Under the pieces are notes generated by a model. The model did not search any database and had not been told where the DNA came from. It saw only the letters and a program-made list of their open reading frames with translations. A program made the translations under genes and the position numbers. A DNA stretch of 64,000 nucleotides, taken from the NCBI GenBank assembly GCA_031292275.1, contig JARLHL010000010.1, positions 59,296-123,295 of the forward strand. The letters run 5' to 3'. Of this stretch, positions 39,404-49,236 are shown one piece after another. The DNA is from Desulfocapsaceae bacterium (GTDB taxonomy: Bacteria > Desulfobacterota > Desulfobulbia > Desulfobulbales > Desulfocapsaceae). Position 1 is the stretch's first letter, and each line of letters begins with the position of its first letter.

Positions 39404-40054
39404 ATGAAGCTCATTATTTTAAGCATAATCATTTCAGGTTTCCTGGCGGTAGTTGTCGGGTTCCCGGCGGTACCCGCGGATTCCGAGGTGTCAGGGCCTC
39501 CAGGAGGGACAATGACGGCCCTTTTTGCGGGGGGATGTTTCTGGTGCATGACAAAGCCCTTTGAAACACTTGACGGGGTGATATCGGTAACCGATGGGTA
39601 TGCAGGCGGCACAACAGAGAATCCGACATACCATAATTATGTCGAAGGCGGACACATCGAAGTGGTCCAGATCCTGTACGATCCGAAGAAGATCTCCTAT
39701 GGAAAACTGCTTGATACCTTCTGGCATCAAATCGACCCGACGGATGCAGGCGGTCAGTTCGTTGATCGGGGGCATGCATATATTTCTGCAATCTTTGTCT
39801 ATAGTGACGAACAGAGACGTCAAGCCGAAGCCTCGAAGAAGGAATTGGAAGAGAGTGGAGTTTTCAAACAGCACATTGTCACTCCGATTCTTGAGGCCCC
39901 GAAATTCTGGGCAGCGGAAGAATATCATCAGGACTATTACAAGAAAAATCCCATCCGTTACTATTATTACCGGTCACGTTCAGGACGTGATGACTTCCTT
40001 GAAAAGGCTTGGGAGGGCATCACGCTTGATCTTTCAGGAGAAAAAGTGCATTGA
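39404..40054 (+). CDS. msrA: Exported peptide-methionine (S)-S-oxide reductase
   Basis: 216 residues from the ATG at 39404, behind GGGAGGG; the upstream open part has no start support. A signal peptide (about 1-26) indicates the periplasm. The catalytic motif is 'GGCFWCMTKPFE' and the family motif 'YHQDYYKKNP' is complete. The GCFWC pair holds the only Cys residues, so no distal resolving Cys is present. It repairs S-oxidised Met in envelope proteins. No MsrB partner was seen. Confidence 0.93.
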   Translation: MKLIILSIIISGFLAVVVGFPAVPADSEVSGPPGGTMTALFAGGCFWCMTKPFETLDGVISVTDGYAGGTTENPTYHNYVEGGHIEVVQILYDPKKISYGKLLDTFWHQIDPTDAGGQFVDRGHAYISAIFVYSDEQRRQAEASKKELEESGVFKQHIVTPILEAPKFWAAEEYHQDYYKKNPIRYYYYRSRSGRDDFLEKAWEGITLDLSGEKVH

Positions 40055-40151
40055 GGCCTGAGATGGTATATCAGATAAGGAGTTGCACCAGTAAATAAAG
40101 AGAGTCCGCATCGGTTTTTCGACATCCCTGTCCCGGGCAGGGACATGCGGA

Positions 40152-41330
40152 TTATATCCGAATAAACCAACGGTGCCGGTATAGAAGGGCGCAAATACCC
40201 CAAATGACACATGTCAGGAGACATGCATACAGGAAGGAGCCGAGTTCGAGGGATACCCGTCCTCCAGTCAAGCTGACTATGCCGGAAGTCGCAAACAGGG
40301 AAAAGGGGGTTCCGTGCATGTTGATGACTGAAAGAGTATCGCTGGCGACCTCGGACAGGGTGTAGGCGAGAATGGCGTTTCTTCCAAATACCTGCAGGAT
40401 CCAAATCCAGCCTGCTGCCGGTCTGGCGTCTGTGAGCAGGGAGCACAGGCCAAAGCAGAGTATTGCCAGGCCGCCGGCAAAGAGCACATAGGTCGGCGTC
40501 CAGATGATCTTGATTATCGGAATTTCAGGACTCAAGGCCCATCCCGCCAGGCTGCAGACAAAACCGGAGGAGATGATAAGGACGCTTCTATGATGTGAAG
40601 ACGGCCGGCTGATCACAACCCGGCCGACCCAGCATCCGAGAAGAACGGAGACGACTGCGGCAGGAGTGCTCAACAATCCTTCAGGATCGGTGGGACAGGC
40701 ATTGAAGAGGTGTTCCGGCGAGAAGAGCGTGAGATCCACCCATCTCGGCAGATTGGCCGCGGGCTCCAGCAGGCCTGGCGCAAGTCCGGGTGCGCCGGTA
40801 CAGTCGAGTAAGGCCGTGTAGCCTGCGAGAATCGCGAGCACGAGAACCCACTGCCGCCGGAGCGACACATGGAGGAAGATCAGGGCTGCCGCAAGATAGC
40901 AGATTGCAATCCGCTGCAGGACACCGGGAATCCGCCATGTCGCGGGATTGAACTCCGGGACTGCATTGAGCAGCAGTCCCAGTAAAACGAGAATCGATGA
41001 ACGGCGAATCAGCCGTAGGTATAAAGCCCGATCCCGCCGCCGCTGCCCGTTCTCGGACGCTGAAGAGACGTAAGGGCGGAGTTCTGCGGCGAGGGCCAGA
41101 CCGAGGGCGAAGAGAAAAAAGGGAAAGATCAGGTCCGCAGGCGTAATATGATTCCACTTGGCATGGGTCAGCAGGGGATAGTTATGCAAGGCGTCGCCCG
41201 GGTTGCAGACGAGCAGCATTGCAAAGATACTGAGCCCTCGAAAAACATCGAGAGAAGTCAGCCGTGAAGCGGCCATCGATGGCTGTTTTACAGCCGGGAG
41301 GCCCTGGCCGTATACCTTTGTTCTGCTCAT
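40152..41330 (-). CDS. Multi-pass membrane acyltransferase, HGSNAT/DUF1624-like
   Basis: 392 residues with about ten hydrophobic segments. The opening 'SLDVFRGLSIFAMLLV' and 'ITPADLIFPFFLFALG' are typical of the heparan-alpha-glucosaminide N-acetyltransferase-like (NagX, COG4299) group, which acetylates amino sugars across membranes. It begins three bases after the aroC stop, so both are probably co-transcribed, though no functional link is obvious. Confidence 0.85.
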   Translation of the reverse strand: MSRTKVYGQGLPAVKQPSMAASRLTSLDVFRGLSIFAMLLVCNPGDALHNYPLLTHAKWNHITPADLIFPFFLFALGLALAAELRPYVSSASENGQRRRDRALYLRLIRRSSILVLLGLLLNAVPEFNPATWRIPGVLQRIAICYLAAALIFLHVSLRRQWVLVLAILAGYTALLDCTGAPGLAPGLLEPAANLPRWVDLTLFSPEHLFNACPTDPEGLLSTPAAVVSVLLGCWVGRVVISRPSSHHRSVLIISSGFVCSLAGWALSPEIPIIKIIWTPTYVLFAGGLAILCFGLCSLLTDARPAAGWIWILQVFGRNAILAYTLSEVASDTLSVINMHGTPFSLFATSGIVSLTGGRVSLELGSFLYACLLTCVIWGICALLYRHRWFIRI

Positions 41331-41333
41331 ATG

Positions 41334-42428
41334 CTATTTGAATTGCAAGGCCTTTCTGGCCTCCTGACGAAGCATCATATCCAGAATCACCAGGGCTGCC
41401 ATGCCTTCGACGATGGGAACCGCCCGCGGTACGACACAGGGATCATGGCGTCCCTTTGCTTCAAGGACGACGCTCTTCCCTGAGAAGTCGACGGATTTCT
41501 GGGGGAGGGCGATGGTCGCCGGCGGTTTGAAGGCGATACGCAGAATAATTGGCTCCCCATTGCTGATACCGCCCTGGATGCCGCCTGACCTGTTGGTTTC
41601 TGTCCCCAGTCGACCGCTCTTCTGGACAAAGGAGTCATTGTGCTGGGAGCCGCGCAGCCTGGTGCCGGCAAAGCCTGAACCGATCTCAAATCCTTTGGTC
41701 GCGGGAATGGCAAGCATTGCCTGGGCCAGCTTCGCCTCCAGTTTTTCAAAGGTGGGTTCACCCAATCCTGCCGGGACATTTCTGATCACACAGGATATTG
41801 TGCCGCCGACAGAATCGCCCTCCTGTTTGAGCCCGGCGACACACAACTCCATCTTCTGTGCGGCTGCCTGGTCCGGGCAGCGGATGAGGCTTGCATCAAC
41901 CATCTCCCTGGTAATTGTATTGGCGTTTGGGGGAACGGAGTCGATTTCCCCGACGCTGCTTACCCAGGCGATGATGTCTATATCACACTTTTTCTTGAGA
42001 ATTTTTGCGGCAATCGCCCCGGATGCGACGGTGCCTATAGTCTCCCTGGCGCTTGATCGTCCGCCTCCGGACGATGCCCGGATACCGTATTTCTTTTGGT
42101 ATGTGTAGTCGGCATGAGATGGGCGGGGGACGTCCTGCATGTCCCCGTAATCGTGAGGCCGCTGATCCTTGTTGGCCACCTGCAGAGCGATGGGGGTGCC
42201 AAGGGTTCGCCCATTTTCCGTGCCGGACAGAATGACCACCTGGTCAGCCTCCTGGCGGTCGGTTGAAAGAACGCTTTGGCCGGGGCGCCGTCTGTTGAGC
42301 TGGGGCTGGATATCCGCCTCAGTGAGCTCAAGACCCGGGGGACAGCCATCGATAATGACGCCTACAGCCTTGCAATGGGATTCACCGAAGGTGCTCACCC
42401 GGAAAAGTGTACCGAAACTGCTGGACAT
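41334..42428 (-). CDS. aroC: Chorismate synthase
   Basis: 364 residues. Signatures '[19 protein letters not shown]', '[16 protein letters not shown]' and '[12 protein letters not shown]' are diagnostic. It removes phosphate from EPSP to form chorismate using reduced FMN, the last shikimate-pathway step. AAGGAGG precedes the ATG. No other aro genes are nearby. Confidence 0.97.
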   Translation of the reverse strand: MSSSFGTLFRVSTFGESHCKAVGVIIDGCPPGLELTEADIQPQLNRRRPGQSVLSTDRQEADQVVILSGTENGRTLGTPIALQVANKDQRPHDYGDMQDVPRPSHADYTYQKKYGIRASSGGGRSSARETIGTVASGAIAAKILKKKCDIDIIAWVSSVGEIDSVPPNANTITREMVDASLIRCPDQAAAQKMELCVAGLKQEGDSVGGTISCVIRNVPAGLGEPTFEKLEAKLAQAMLAIPATKGFEIGSGFAGTRLRGSQHNDSFVQKSGRLGTETNRSGGIQGGISNGEPIILRIAFKPPATIALPQKSVDFSGKSVVLEAKGRHDPCVVPRAVPIVEGMAALVILDMMLRQEARKALQFK

Positions 42429-42593
42429 GAATTCCTCCTTTCTTACAAAAAATTATGCGGTGCCGCTGCAGTCGGCCCTGATGACATTCAGCATGCCTGC
42501 TGCAACCGCCGATTTACTGGTTTTTAAAGTATTACATTACCATTCCCGACATTCTGCATATATTGGACTCCGTATCGGCAGTAATTTTCGATA

Positions 42594-43997
42594 TCATTCT
42601 TTCCCAGCTATTTTTCTCAAAGTAATTACGGTTATCTCGCCTGGACAGTTAAATCGTACAGGGATACTTGACGGACCGACTCCGCGGCTCGTATATCCTT
42701 GCATGTTTTCAAACTGCCATGATCCGGCTGCCGTATAACGCGGTGCTCTGCTATTTGTGAAAACCGGGGTCCCTTCGATCAGACATATCTGGCCGCCGTG
42801 GGTGTGACCGCAAAGATAGAGGCTGGCCTGGACCCTTGCGGCATCCTCAAAGGCCTCTGGCGAATGCGCGAGAAAAATGGAGAATGCTTCCTCGGGGACA
42901 CCCTTTGCCGCCTCCCCGGCAGCATGCAGCCGGTAATAGTGGGGATCATCAACACCCAGCACCCAGATCCTGTCCCCGTTTATTTCAATAGGCCATGAAT
43001 CGTTAACCAGCATGACAATACCCGCCTCCTCAAAATCCGGCAGCATCTCAATGCAGTCGTGATTACCGAGTACCCCGAGAATCCCGTGCCGGGCATGGAC
43101 GCACTGCATCAGGTTTTTCAGCTTCCTTATACACTCAGCACTCGGGCCATAGGTTTTCATCCGAACATCACCGCCGATACAGCAGAGATCTACTTCCTGC
43201 TTCCGCAGCATCTCCGCTATCTTCCCATCCAGGCCATCCAGGCCATCCAGGTGCAAATCAACGAGAAACAGGATGCGAAATCCGTCGAATGAGTTCGGCA
43301 ATTCTTCGAAGTTGAAGGATATTTCCTCAATTTTAAGATCAAGAGCATTTTTCTCTCCGGTGCTGTAAAGACCGGTGGCCTTGAAAAACCAGGTCAGGAA
43401 AATTTGGTCCGACAAAAAACTGGTCAGATTGAACCAGGCCTGCCATCTGGCCAGAGGCTCGTGGCATGATCGCCATTCACGAAACCGGACACGCGAGCGG
43501 ACGGTGCGGGGATAATTTTTCGGCAATGGACGCCCGGTAATATAATACCAGGCATGTGAGCACAAGGAGGAAATTACTGTGAAGAAGACAATAATGAGTA
43601 CGTCCTGGGGCAGGTTCAGCGGCAAATACCGATTGAGAAAAAGCAAAGGCAGCAGAGATTCGAATATCTGATCGAGGCCGGCCACCGCCCTGCCGCATTG
43701 CAGCGTAAACCTGCGCTTGATAAAGCTCGAAACAAGATCGCCTGTCATGGCCAGAAGAGCCGCAGTTCCGGCTTGCCACCAGGTCACTCCCAGCAGAGGG
43801 AAGGCCATAAGGCCGCCTGCCGCACTGACTGTCAGTCCGCGTACAGTTTTGTGCCCTCCAAAAAGCGGCTGTCCGTCAAACCACATTATTCCGCAATCAA
43901 TGGCAAGACCATATCGGTCACCGACAGCCGCAGTGACAATTGGAGGAAGACTGTTGACCCACAGGAGGAAGAACATAACTTTGAAGATATCACTCAT
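42594..43997 (-). CDS. Fusion: CDP-archaeol-synthase-like membrane domain + metallophosphoesterase
   Basis: 467 residues. Part 1 (about 1-155) is a CarS/DUF46-like domain with 'FGGHKTVRGL' and 'AMTGDLVSSFIKRR', a family that activates phospholipids with CTP. Part 2 (about 235-460) is a calcineurin-like phosphoesterase with its metal motifs 'LVDLHLDG' (D-x-H), 'GGDV', 'GNHDC', 'LAHSPEAF' and 'GHTHGGQ', resembling the YkuE/LpxH-like group acting on lipid pyrophosphates. A hydrophobic region lies between. Both halves look intact. An anchor-plus-hydrolase working on CDP- or UDP-lipids is inferred. Confidence 0.85.
   Translation of the reverse strand: MSDIFKVMFFLLWVNSLPPIVTAAVGDRYGLAIDCGIMWFDGQPLFGGHKTVRGLTVSAAGGLMAFPLLGVTWWQAGTAALLAMTGDLVSSFIKRRFTLQCGRAVAGLDQIFESLLPLLFLNRYLPLNLPQDVLIIVFFTVISSLCSHAWYYITGRPLPKNYPRTVRSRVRFREWRSCHEPLARWQAWFNLTSFLSDQIFLTWFFKATGLYSTGEKNALDLKIEEISFNFEELPNSFDGFRILFLVDLHLDGLDGLDGKIAEMLRKQEVDLCCIGGDVRMKTYGPSAECIRKLKNLMQCVHARHGILGVLGNHDCIEMLPDFEEAGIVMLVNDSWPIEINGDRIWVLGVDDPHYYRLHAAGEAAKGVPEEAFSIFLAHSPEAFEDAARVQASLYLCGHTHGGQICLIEGTPVFTNSRAPRYTAAGSWQFENMQGYTSRGVGPSSIPVRFNCPGEITVITLRKIAGKE
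43225..43251 (-). repeat. Three perfect 9-bp tandem repeats inside the fusion gene
   Basis: CCATCCAGG occurs three times in a row, encoding 'DGLDGLDG' just after the D-x-H metal motif of the phosphoesterase. The unit length keeps frame, so copy number could vary without breaking the gene. Confidence 0.85.
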
Positions 43998-44402
43998 CCC
44001 TGCACACTCTGCTGTTATGGAAATTCGGTTGCAAAAAGGTGCGAATTGATGTCCTCATCGATGATGCCTGACTGTTTTTGATATGGTTGCCTGCCTTTTG
44101 CAACGGAAAGTATCAAAAGGATTTTTTAAGTGAAATTCTTATACCCGACGGCTTCTGTTTCCAACGGTCCGGCTCCTGTCGTTGCCAGGCGCAGGCTGGA
44201 ACCCGGATATTGGGCTGTTTCCCCTGATTGCAAACAGTGCGCAGATGTGTCGGCGCGGGGCTTGTTGAGAACGTTCATGTAAACGTGCCCGCACGATTAT
44301 TGTCCTGTGCGCGGCCGGGGAGAAGAGGCTCCTTTTTGCTGCCGGAGTCCGCGGCTATGGCCGGAGGCGCTGGAACTGGACGGGCTGGCGGCAGGTGACC
44401 TG
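43998..44402. other. Intergenic region, nothing recognised
   Basis: About 400 bp between two minus-strand genes. It should contain the promoter of the fusion gene; no hairpin, repeat or small gene is supported. Confidence 0.5.
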
Positions 44403-45209
44403 TCAGCTGAAAAAACCTGCAGGAATCATCTTGACTGTGGCGGAAACGACTCCGTGGACGCTGTAAGCCTTGCTTTCAATAGTCCCCGCCAGCATGGCGT
44501 CGGCGTTTCGCGTGACCTGAACTGCAATGGCAACGGCTCCTCCTACACTGGTGACCTCGCAGGTTGGGTGATCGTTGATCAAAAGGGCTCTGACCTTGGC
44601 GGCAAGGGACAGGTCTTCAATCATCTGCTGCGATTCAGCTGTCGCTTTGAACTGCGGCATTGTCGCGGTCTGGCAAATGATGTTCACTGCATTGTCGATC
44701 GTCAGCTTGTCGATGTGTATTATCAGGTCGTACAGGGTGTAATCCGTATTATCCAGACCGTATATCTGAGAACTCCAGGATTTGCGGTCATGATCGTCTT
44801 TTTTCAGGAAGGCTGCCGCCTCATCGCGCCCCATATGGTCCCTCTCCATCAATGCCGCAATACGGTCTTCCATATTGGCAATGATCCTCACCTTGAGAAG
44901 GTGGCTGATGTTTTTGGCGAAAAAATGACCTGCCAGGCCATGGTAGACAACATTGTCACCTTTGAAATGAGCAAGTATCTCAGCAGCGACATAGGCTATG
45001 TATTTCTGCTTTTCAAAGGTGAAGCGCTGAATGATGGAAGGGGCGTCATGAATTGCATGGTCCAGCCTGTTCTGAGGAATCTGAAAATCCTGAGATGCCT
45101 CGAGAATGACTTCACGTGACACGCTGTGATAGCTCAGATTTTCAGCAACTTTTTCCGCGACCTCTTTGCCTTTGCTGAAAGAGCCTCGTGAGATTGTGAT
45201 AATGGACAT
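44403..45209 (-). CDS. Cytidylate-kinase-like protein with C-terminal BON-like segment
   Basis: 268 residues. The start 'IITISRGSFSKGKEVAEKVA' follows the cytidylate-kinase-2 pattern (ITISR..GSGG..IA..LA) but the P-loop lacks the usual GSGG. 'RIIANMEDRI' and 'KKDDHDRKSW' match the lid region. The last 70 residues (about 200-268) look like a BON domain. GGAGG precedes the ATG. Kinase activity is doubtful given the P-loop. A paralog with an internal duplication is at 56446; the divergent neighbour is a PEP-synthase-like gene. Confidence 0.8.
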   Translation of the reverse strand: MSIITISRGSFSKGKEVAEKVAENLSYHSVSREVILEASQDFQIPQNRLDHAIHDAPSIIQRFTFEKQKYIAYVAAEILAHFKGDNVVYHGLAGHFFAKNISHLLKVRIIANMEDRIAALMERDHMGRDEAAAFLKKDDHDRKSWSSQIYGLDNTDYTLYDLIIHIDKLTIDNAVNIICQTATMPQFKATAESQQMIEDLSLAAKVRALLINDHPTCEVTSVGGAVAIAVQVTRNADAMLAGTIESKAYSVHGVVSATVKMIPAGFFS

Positions 45210-45443
45210 ATATCCACCCCTCCGGTTGTTGGTGATAAAGAGACCTCGCCCAGGGCATCCCTATCGTTGAAATAAGCAGGATCTCGTGATACGATGCTTA
45301 GCTTACGTCACTCTACCCCCTTTTTAAAGAGAATAGCGAATCATTTCAAAGAAAAATTTCAATCACTTCCGAAGTAACTTTCTGAGAGTCCGGGGATGAA
45401 TGAATTCGTTTGATGGGAATTTCTGAGTGACAATGGATTTGGG

Positions 45444-48233
45444 GTGCTATTATCGGCCATAAGAAGTATTGAAATATCCGATGCTGCGTGCGGTATTCTT
45501 GAGGACAGCGCCCTGGTGCATGAAAACACGATTTGCGCTGGTCTTACACCTGAATCCGCTTTGAACACCACAGGCTTTCCTGCAGAAAGAATACTGGAGG
45601 CGATTGTCAACCCTGAACTGCAGAAAAGCATCCGGCTTGAGGAGAAGCGCATGATTCGTATATGGAAGCGTCTGAATAAGGGAAAGGTGAAGGAAACACA
45701 GGGAGAAACAGCCCTGAAGAAGAAATATAATGAGTTTTTGTCCGTGCTCCTTGAAAACGAGCAGAGCCTGGATCTGATGACTCGTCTGGAGGTGAAACTC
45801 TATAACAGCCAGCTTATCAGTCTTCCCTATCTGAAGGGGATGATCGGGAATCTGTCTAAACGCATAGCCAATATCATTGAGAGTGTCATTCAGCTTTCAG
45901 GTGGAGAGTATGTCGCGTTGCGAGACACATACGGCCGACTGGATCGAGACATCCGATATGTTCTGACCGGGCGCACGGAACCAATCTATACCCCGATCAT
46001 AATTCCCCTGGAGGCAGTGGGAAAGGAGTTGGCCGACAAGGTCGGGAACAAGATGGCCAATCTTGGCGAAATGCGCAACCGTTGCGGCCAGACGATTCCG
46101 GTCGGTTTTGCCGCCACTGCCTGCGCCTATACACATTTTATAGAATACAACGATTTATCGGCAAAGATAGACGAGGTCTTGTCCGAACTGGGACCGGACG
46201 ACAATTTTCAGCTCCTTGAGGCGGAAAACACAATAAAAAACCTGTTTCTGCAAGCGAAAATCCCCCCGGAGATTGAACAGGTAATCCTTCATGAAGCTGA
46301 AAAACTCGAAAAAGAGAGGGGACGCCCCCTGTTCTGGGCCGTCCGCAGCAGCGCCATCGGCGAGGATCTTGCCGAAAGTTCGTTTGCCGGGCAGTTCTCG
46401 ACAGTGCTCAATGTCCCGACCGACAGATTGCTGCACACCTACAAGGAGGTGGCCGCGAGTAAATACAATGCGCAAGTCATCGTCTATCAGCGCATGAAAA
46501 ATATTCACGATGGCGACGTGACGATGAGCGTGGGATTTATGGAGATGATCGACCCTGTCTGCTCAGGGGTTGCCTATTCCCTCAACCCCGTTAGGCCGGA
46601 TAATCAGGAAATGGTGATCAATGCGGTTTGGGGGATTGGTGAACTGCTGGTTGACGGCAGTGTCTCAGCGGATATGTACGTCCTGAAACGGGATTCAGGT
46701 TTCCCGCTGGTCCATGAGGAAACGGCCGAAAAGGCGATTTGCCTCACCGGCAGGCAAGGCGGCGGTCTGCAGCAGGTTGTGATGCCGGAAGGGAAATCCA
46801 ATTCCCGCTGTCTGAACAAGGATCAGTTGGAAAGACTGGCTGATATGGCCATGCGGATCGAAGGGCATCTGCAGGGGCCGCAGGATATCGAGTGGTGTTT
46901 CGATCATCAGGATACCTTGTATATGCTCCAGGCCCGTCCCCTGCGGATCTGTGAAAAGGCTGAGCCTGCCAATCCGGCCGTGCCGGTTGAGGCCGTGATT
47001 GTAGCCAGCCAGACGCAGCCAATCAGTTCAGGCGTCGGCTGGGGAAAGGTGTTTAAGGCAACCAGTATTCACGACCTTACCAGTCTTCCCCAAGGTGCGA
47101 TCCTCGTATTGAAACATTCTTCGCCGCGGTTTATCGGCGCATTGCGTAAAACGGCGGCTGTGATCATCGAAAACGGCAACTGGACGGATCACATGGCCTC
47201 CGTTGTCCGAGAATTCCGGGTTCCCTGTCTTGTTCGGGTTGCCGGGATTTTTGACAGCCTGCAGAATGGTCAGGACATCACTGTCGATGCCGACGAAGGC
47301 ATCATCTACGCGGGAATTGTCTCGACACTGCAGAGCAGGACGATGACCTCATTTCAAGACAAGAGTGTCAGTATCTCAATGACGGAGTCGCACCGTCTCA
47401 TCAAAAATATTGCCGAATACATCTTTCCACTGCACCTTACAGACCCGCGTCGAGACGATTTTAGCCCCGAGGCATGCCGAAGCTGGCATGACATTCTCCG
47501 TTTCTGCCATGAAACGGCACTCAACGAGATGTTTCTTTTAAAAGAAAAAAGCGGATTTCGTTCAGCGAGAAATATCTTTCGGGTCAAAACCAATCTGCCG
47601 ATCACACTGTATGTGTTTGATATCCTGGGTAACGTGATTCAAGGAAACCACCGTGACGGCATCACTGCCGAAGATATTCAAAGCCGGCCTTTCCAAAGGC
47701 TCTGGGAGGGGATGACTGCGCCGGAGGTCAACTGGAGAGGCCCGGATCGGCGCATGGAGACAAAGGATCTTGTCTCCGCAATGTTGAGGGCTCCGATGTC
47801 CGCTGCCGCACAGCCGGTGGATACCAAAAGCTATGCCGTTGCCGCTCCATGGTATCTAAATATGAGTTTAAGTATGGGATATCATTACATTGTATTGGAC
47901 TGTTATTTGTCCGATGATGCGTTTAACAACTATATTTCCCTGTCGTTTAAGGGAGGTGCGGCCGAGGCCAGGAAAAGGAGCCTGAGGGTGGCGTTTGTTG
48001 CCGAGATTCTGAAGCATATGGACTTTAACGTTACGACTTCGAACGATTTTCTCAAGGCGCGATTAAAGGCGGAATCGGCTGAGGAGCTGGGAAAGAAACT
48101 GAATACGATCGGTCACATGCTGGGCGTGACCCGCCTTTTGGATCTGGCAATGGAGGATGAGTCCATGGTTGAGAACTGTGTCGCCAGGTTTGAGGCCCAT
48201 GATTACTCCTTGGGCGTTCTCAGTCGGGGATGA
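45444..48233 (+). CDS. PEP/pyruvate-binding (PEP-synthase-like) protein with atypical C-terminus
   Basis: 929 residues from a GTG at 45444; an ATG at 45651 with GAGGAG upstream is the alternative (860 residues). N-terminal helical region, then the PPDK ATP-grasp domain about 190-510 ('FWAVRSSAIGEDLAESSFAGQ', 'GPQDIEWCFD', 'LYMLQARPL'). The swivelling phospho-His domain is at about 550-640; the His is in 'WTDHMASVVREF'. The C-terminal third (about 650-929) does not show the PEP-binding TIM barrel and is unrecognised. It may phosphorylate a substrate other than pyruvate. The cytidylate-kinase-like gene is divergent 234 bp away. Confidence 0.85.
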   Translation: MLLSAIRSIEISDAACGILEDSALVHENTICAGLTPESALNTTGFPAERILEAIVNPELQKSIRLEEKRMIRIWKRLNKGKVKETQGETALKKKYNEFLSVLLENEQSLDLMTRLEVKLYNSQLISLPYLKGMIGNLSKRIANIIESVIQLSGGEYVALRDTYGRLDRDIRYVLTGRTEPIYTPIIIPLEAVGKELADKVGNKMANLGEMRNRCGQTIPVGFAATACAYTHFIEYNDLSAKIDEVLSELGPDDNFQLLEAENTIKNLFLQAKIPPEIEQVILHEAEKLEKERGRPLFWAVRSSAIGEDLAESSFAGQFSTVLNVPTDRLLHTYKEVAASKYNAQVIVYQRMKNIHDGDVTMSVGFMEMIDPVCSGVAYSLNPVRPDNQEMVINAVWGIGELLVDGSVSADMYVLKRDSGFPLVHEETAEKAICLTGRQGGGLQQVVMPEGKSNSRCLNKDQLERLADMAMRIEGHLQGPQDIEWCFDHQDTLYMLQARPLRICEKAEPANPAVPVEAVIVASQTQPISSGVGWGKVFKATSIHDLTSLPQGAILVLKHSSPRFIGALRKTAAVIIENGNWTDHMASVVREFRVPCLVRVAGIFDSLQNGQDITVDADEGIIYAGIVSTLQSRTMTSFQDKSVSISMTESHRLIKNIAEYIFPLHLTDPRRDDFSPEACRSWHDILRFCHETALNEMFLLKEKSGFRSARNIFRVKTNLPITLYVFDILGNVIQGNHRDGITAEDIQSRPFQRLWEGMTAPEVNWRGPDRRMETKDLVSAMLRAPMSAAAQPVDTKSYAVAAPWYLNMSLSMGYHYIVLDCYLSDDAFNNYISLSFKGGAAEARKRSLRVAFVAEILKHMDFNVTTSNDFLKARLKAESAEELGKKLNTIGHMLGVTRLLDLAMEDESMVENCVARFEAHDYSLGVLSRG

Positions 48234-48389
48234 TCTTCATCCGGCCAACACATGGCTGGCTGGACCGGGCCGGCCAGACCGAAAAGGGGCCGCCTGTATT
48301 GTTCCAGGACAACGCGCCGGATGAATTCTGTTCGAACTGTCAGGATATGCTGTTTTTAAATAAATAATCTTTAGTGAAAGGGTGAACGT

Positions 48390-49127
48390 ATGGCGCTCAG
48401 GAAATGCAAAGAATGCGGAAAAGAGATAAGCACGTCTGCTGCATCGTGCCCTCATTGCGGCAAAAAAGGAACTCCTTTTTATATAGGAACCATGAGGGAT
48501 ATCCTCGTAGTCGGCATACTGGTCTGGATCGTGTTCGATCATTTCAAGACTGAGGGGCCTGCGCCTGCAACCGGAAATTATGCCGTATCAAGAGAGGATG
48601 AGGGGGCCGGAAAGCGGTCCTCAAACTGTGAGGAGAAAATTGAAATTCCCCAGCAGCAGACAGCTTTCTGTGAGGCGATAAACAGCTATAGGAAGTTGTA
48701 CTTTAACGAATATCATAAGAAAAAATATCCGGAACAGAAAAATAATCTGGAGGCAATCTTCAATGAACGAAGCTTGAAGTTACGGGAAATTCTCGGAGAT
48801 GGAAATATTCAGGGCTGGAAAGGGGTAATACGGACGATAACGGTTGAAGAGGGTGACGGCGCCTGGGTCGAAGTGAATTTGCCCTGCAATACCCGCCTGG
48901 AATCCAAAGACGATCTTGTAATCAAGGTGGGCACGCCGCTCTATGAATCTTTGACGCAATTTCATGATAGGGCTCCCATTACCTTTTCGGGTAATTTTCT
49001 TGTCGCCTCTCCCGGACCCCAGGGGCAGTCTTCTGAGCAGAAGCATTACCAGGAATCGAGCTTCACCCCGGGCGGAAGTATGGATAGCCCTGAATTCTTG
49101 TTCAGTTTTAAGCAGATAGCAGACTGA
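48390..49127 (+). CDS. Zinc-ribbon membrane protein of unknown function
   Basis: 245 residues. N-terminal zinc ribbon with two C-x2-C knuckles ('CKECGKEI', 'CPHCGKKG'), one TM segment at about 35-52 ('ILVVGILVWIVFDHF'), then a soluble domain of about 190 residues with a beta-rich part ('GVIRTITVEEGDGAWVEV') that resembles no family I know. The orientation is ribbon inside, domain outside by simple inference. It lies 156 bp after the PEP-synthase-like gene. Confidence 0.7.
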   Translation: MALRKCKECGKEISTSAASCPHCGKKGTPFYIGTMRDILVVGILVWIVFDHFKTEGPAPATGNYAVSREDEGAGKRSSNCEEKIEIPQQQTAFCEAINSYRKLYFNEYHKKKYPEQKNNLEAIFNERSLKLREILGDGNIQGWKGVIRTITVEEGDGAWVEVNLPCNTRLESKDDLVIKVGTPLYESLTQFHDRAPITFSGNFLVASPGPQGQSSEQKHYQESSFTPGGSMDSPEFLFSFKQIAD

Positions 49128-49236
49128 AGCGGTCGTATGATGCCCCGCTGCCCTGGATGTATGGCAGGAGATAGGCGCTTGTCTCTTTGATGTGCGATAC
49201 TGACAGCTGATATTCGGCGGGAAGACAGCTTGGAGC

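Noticed and set aside
44307..45119. 270-codon plus-strand frame opposite the cytidylate-kinase-like gene
   Set aside because: The minus-strand gene has a clear paralog at 56446; the plus-strand frame is its mirror and has no family features.
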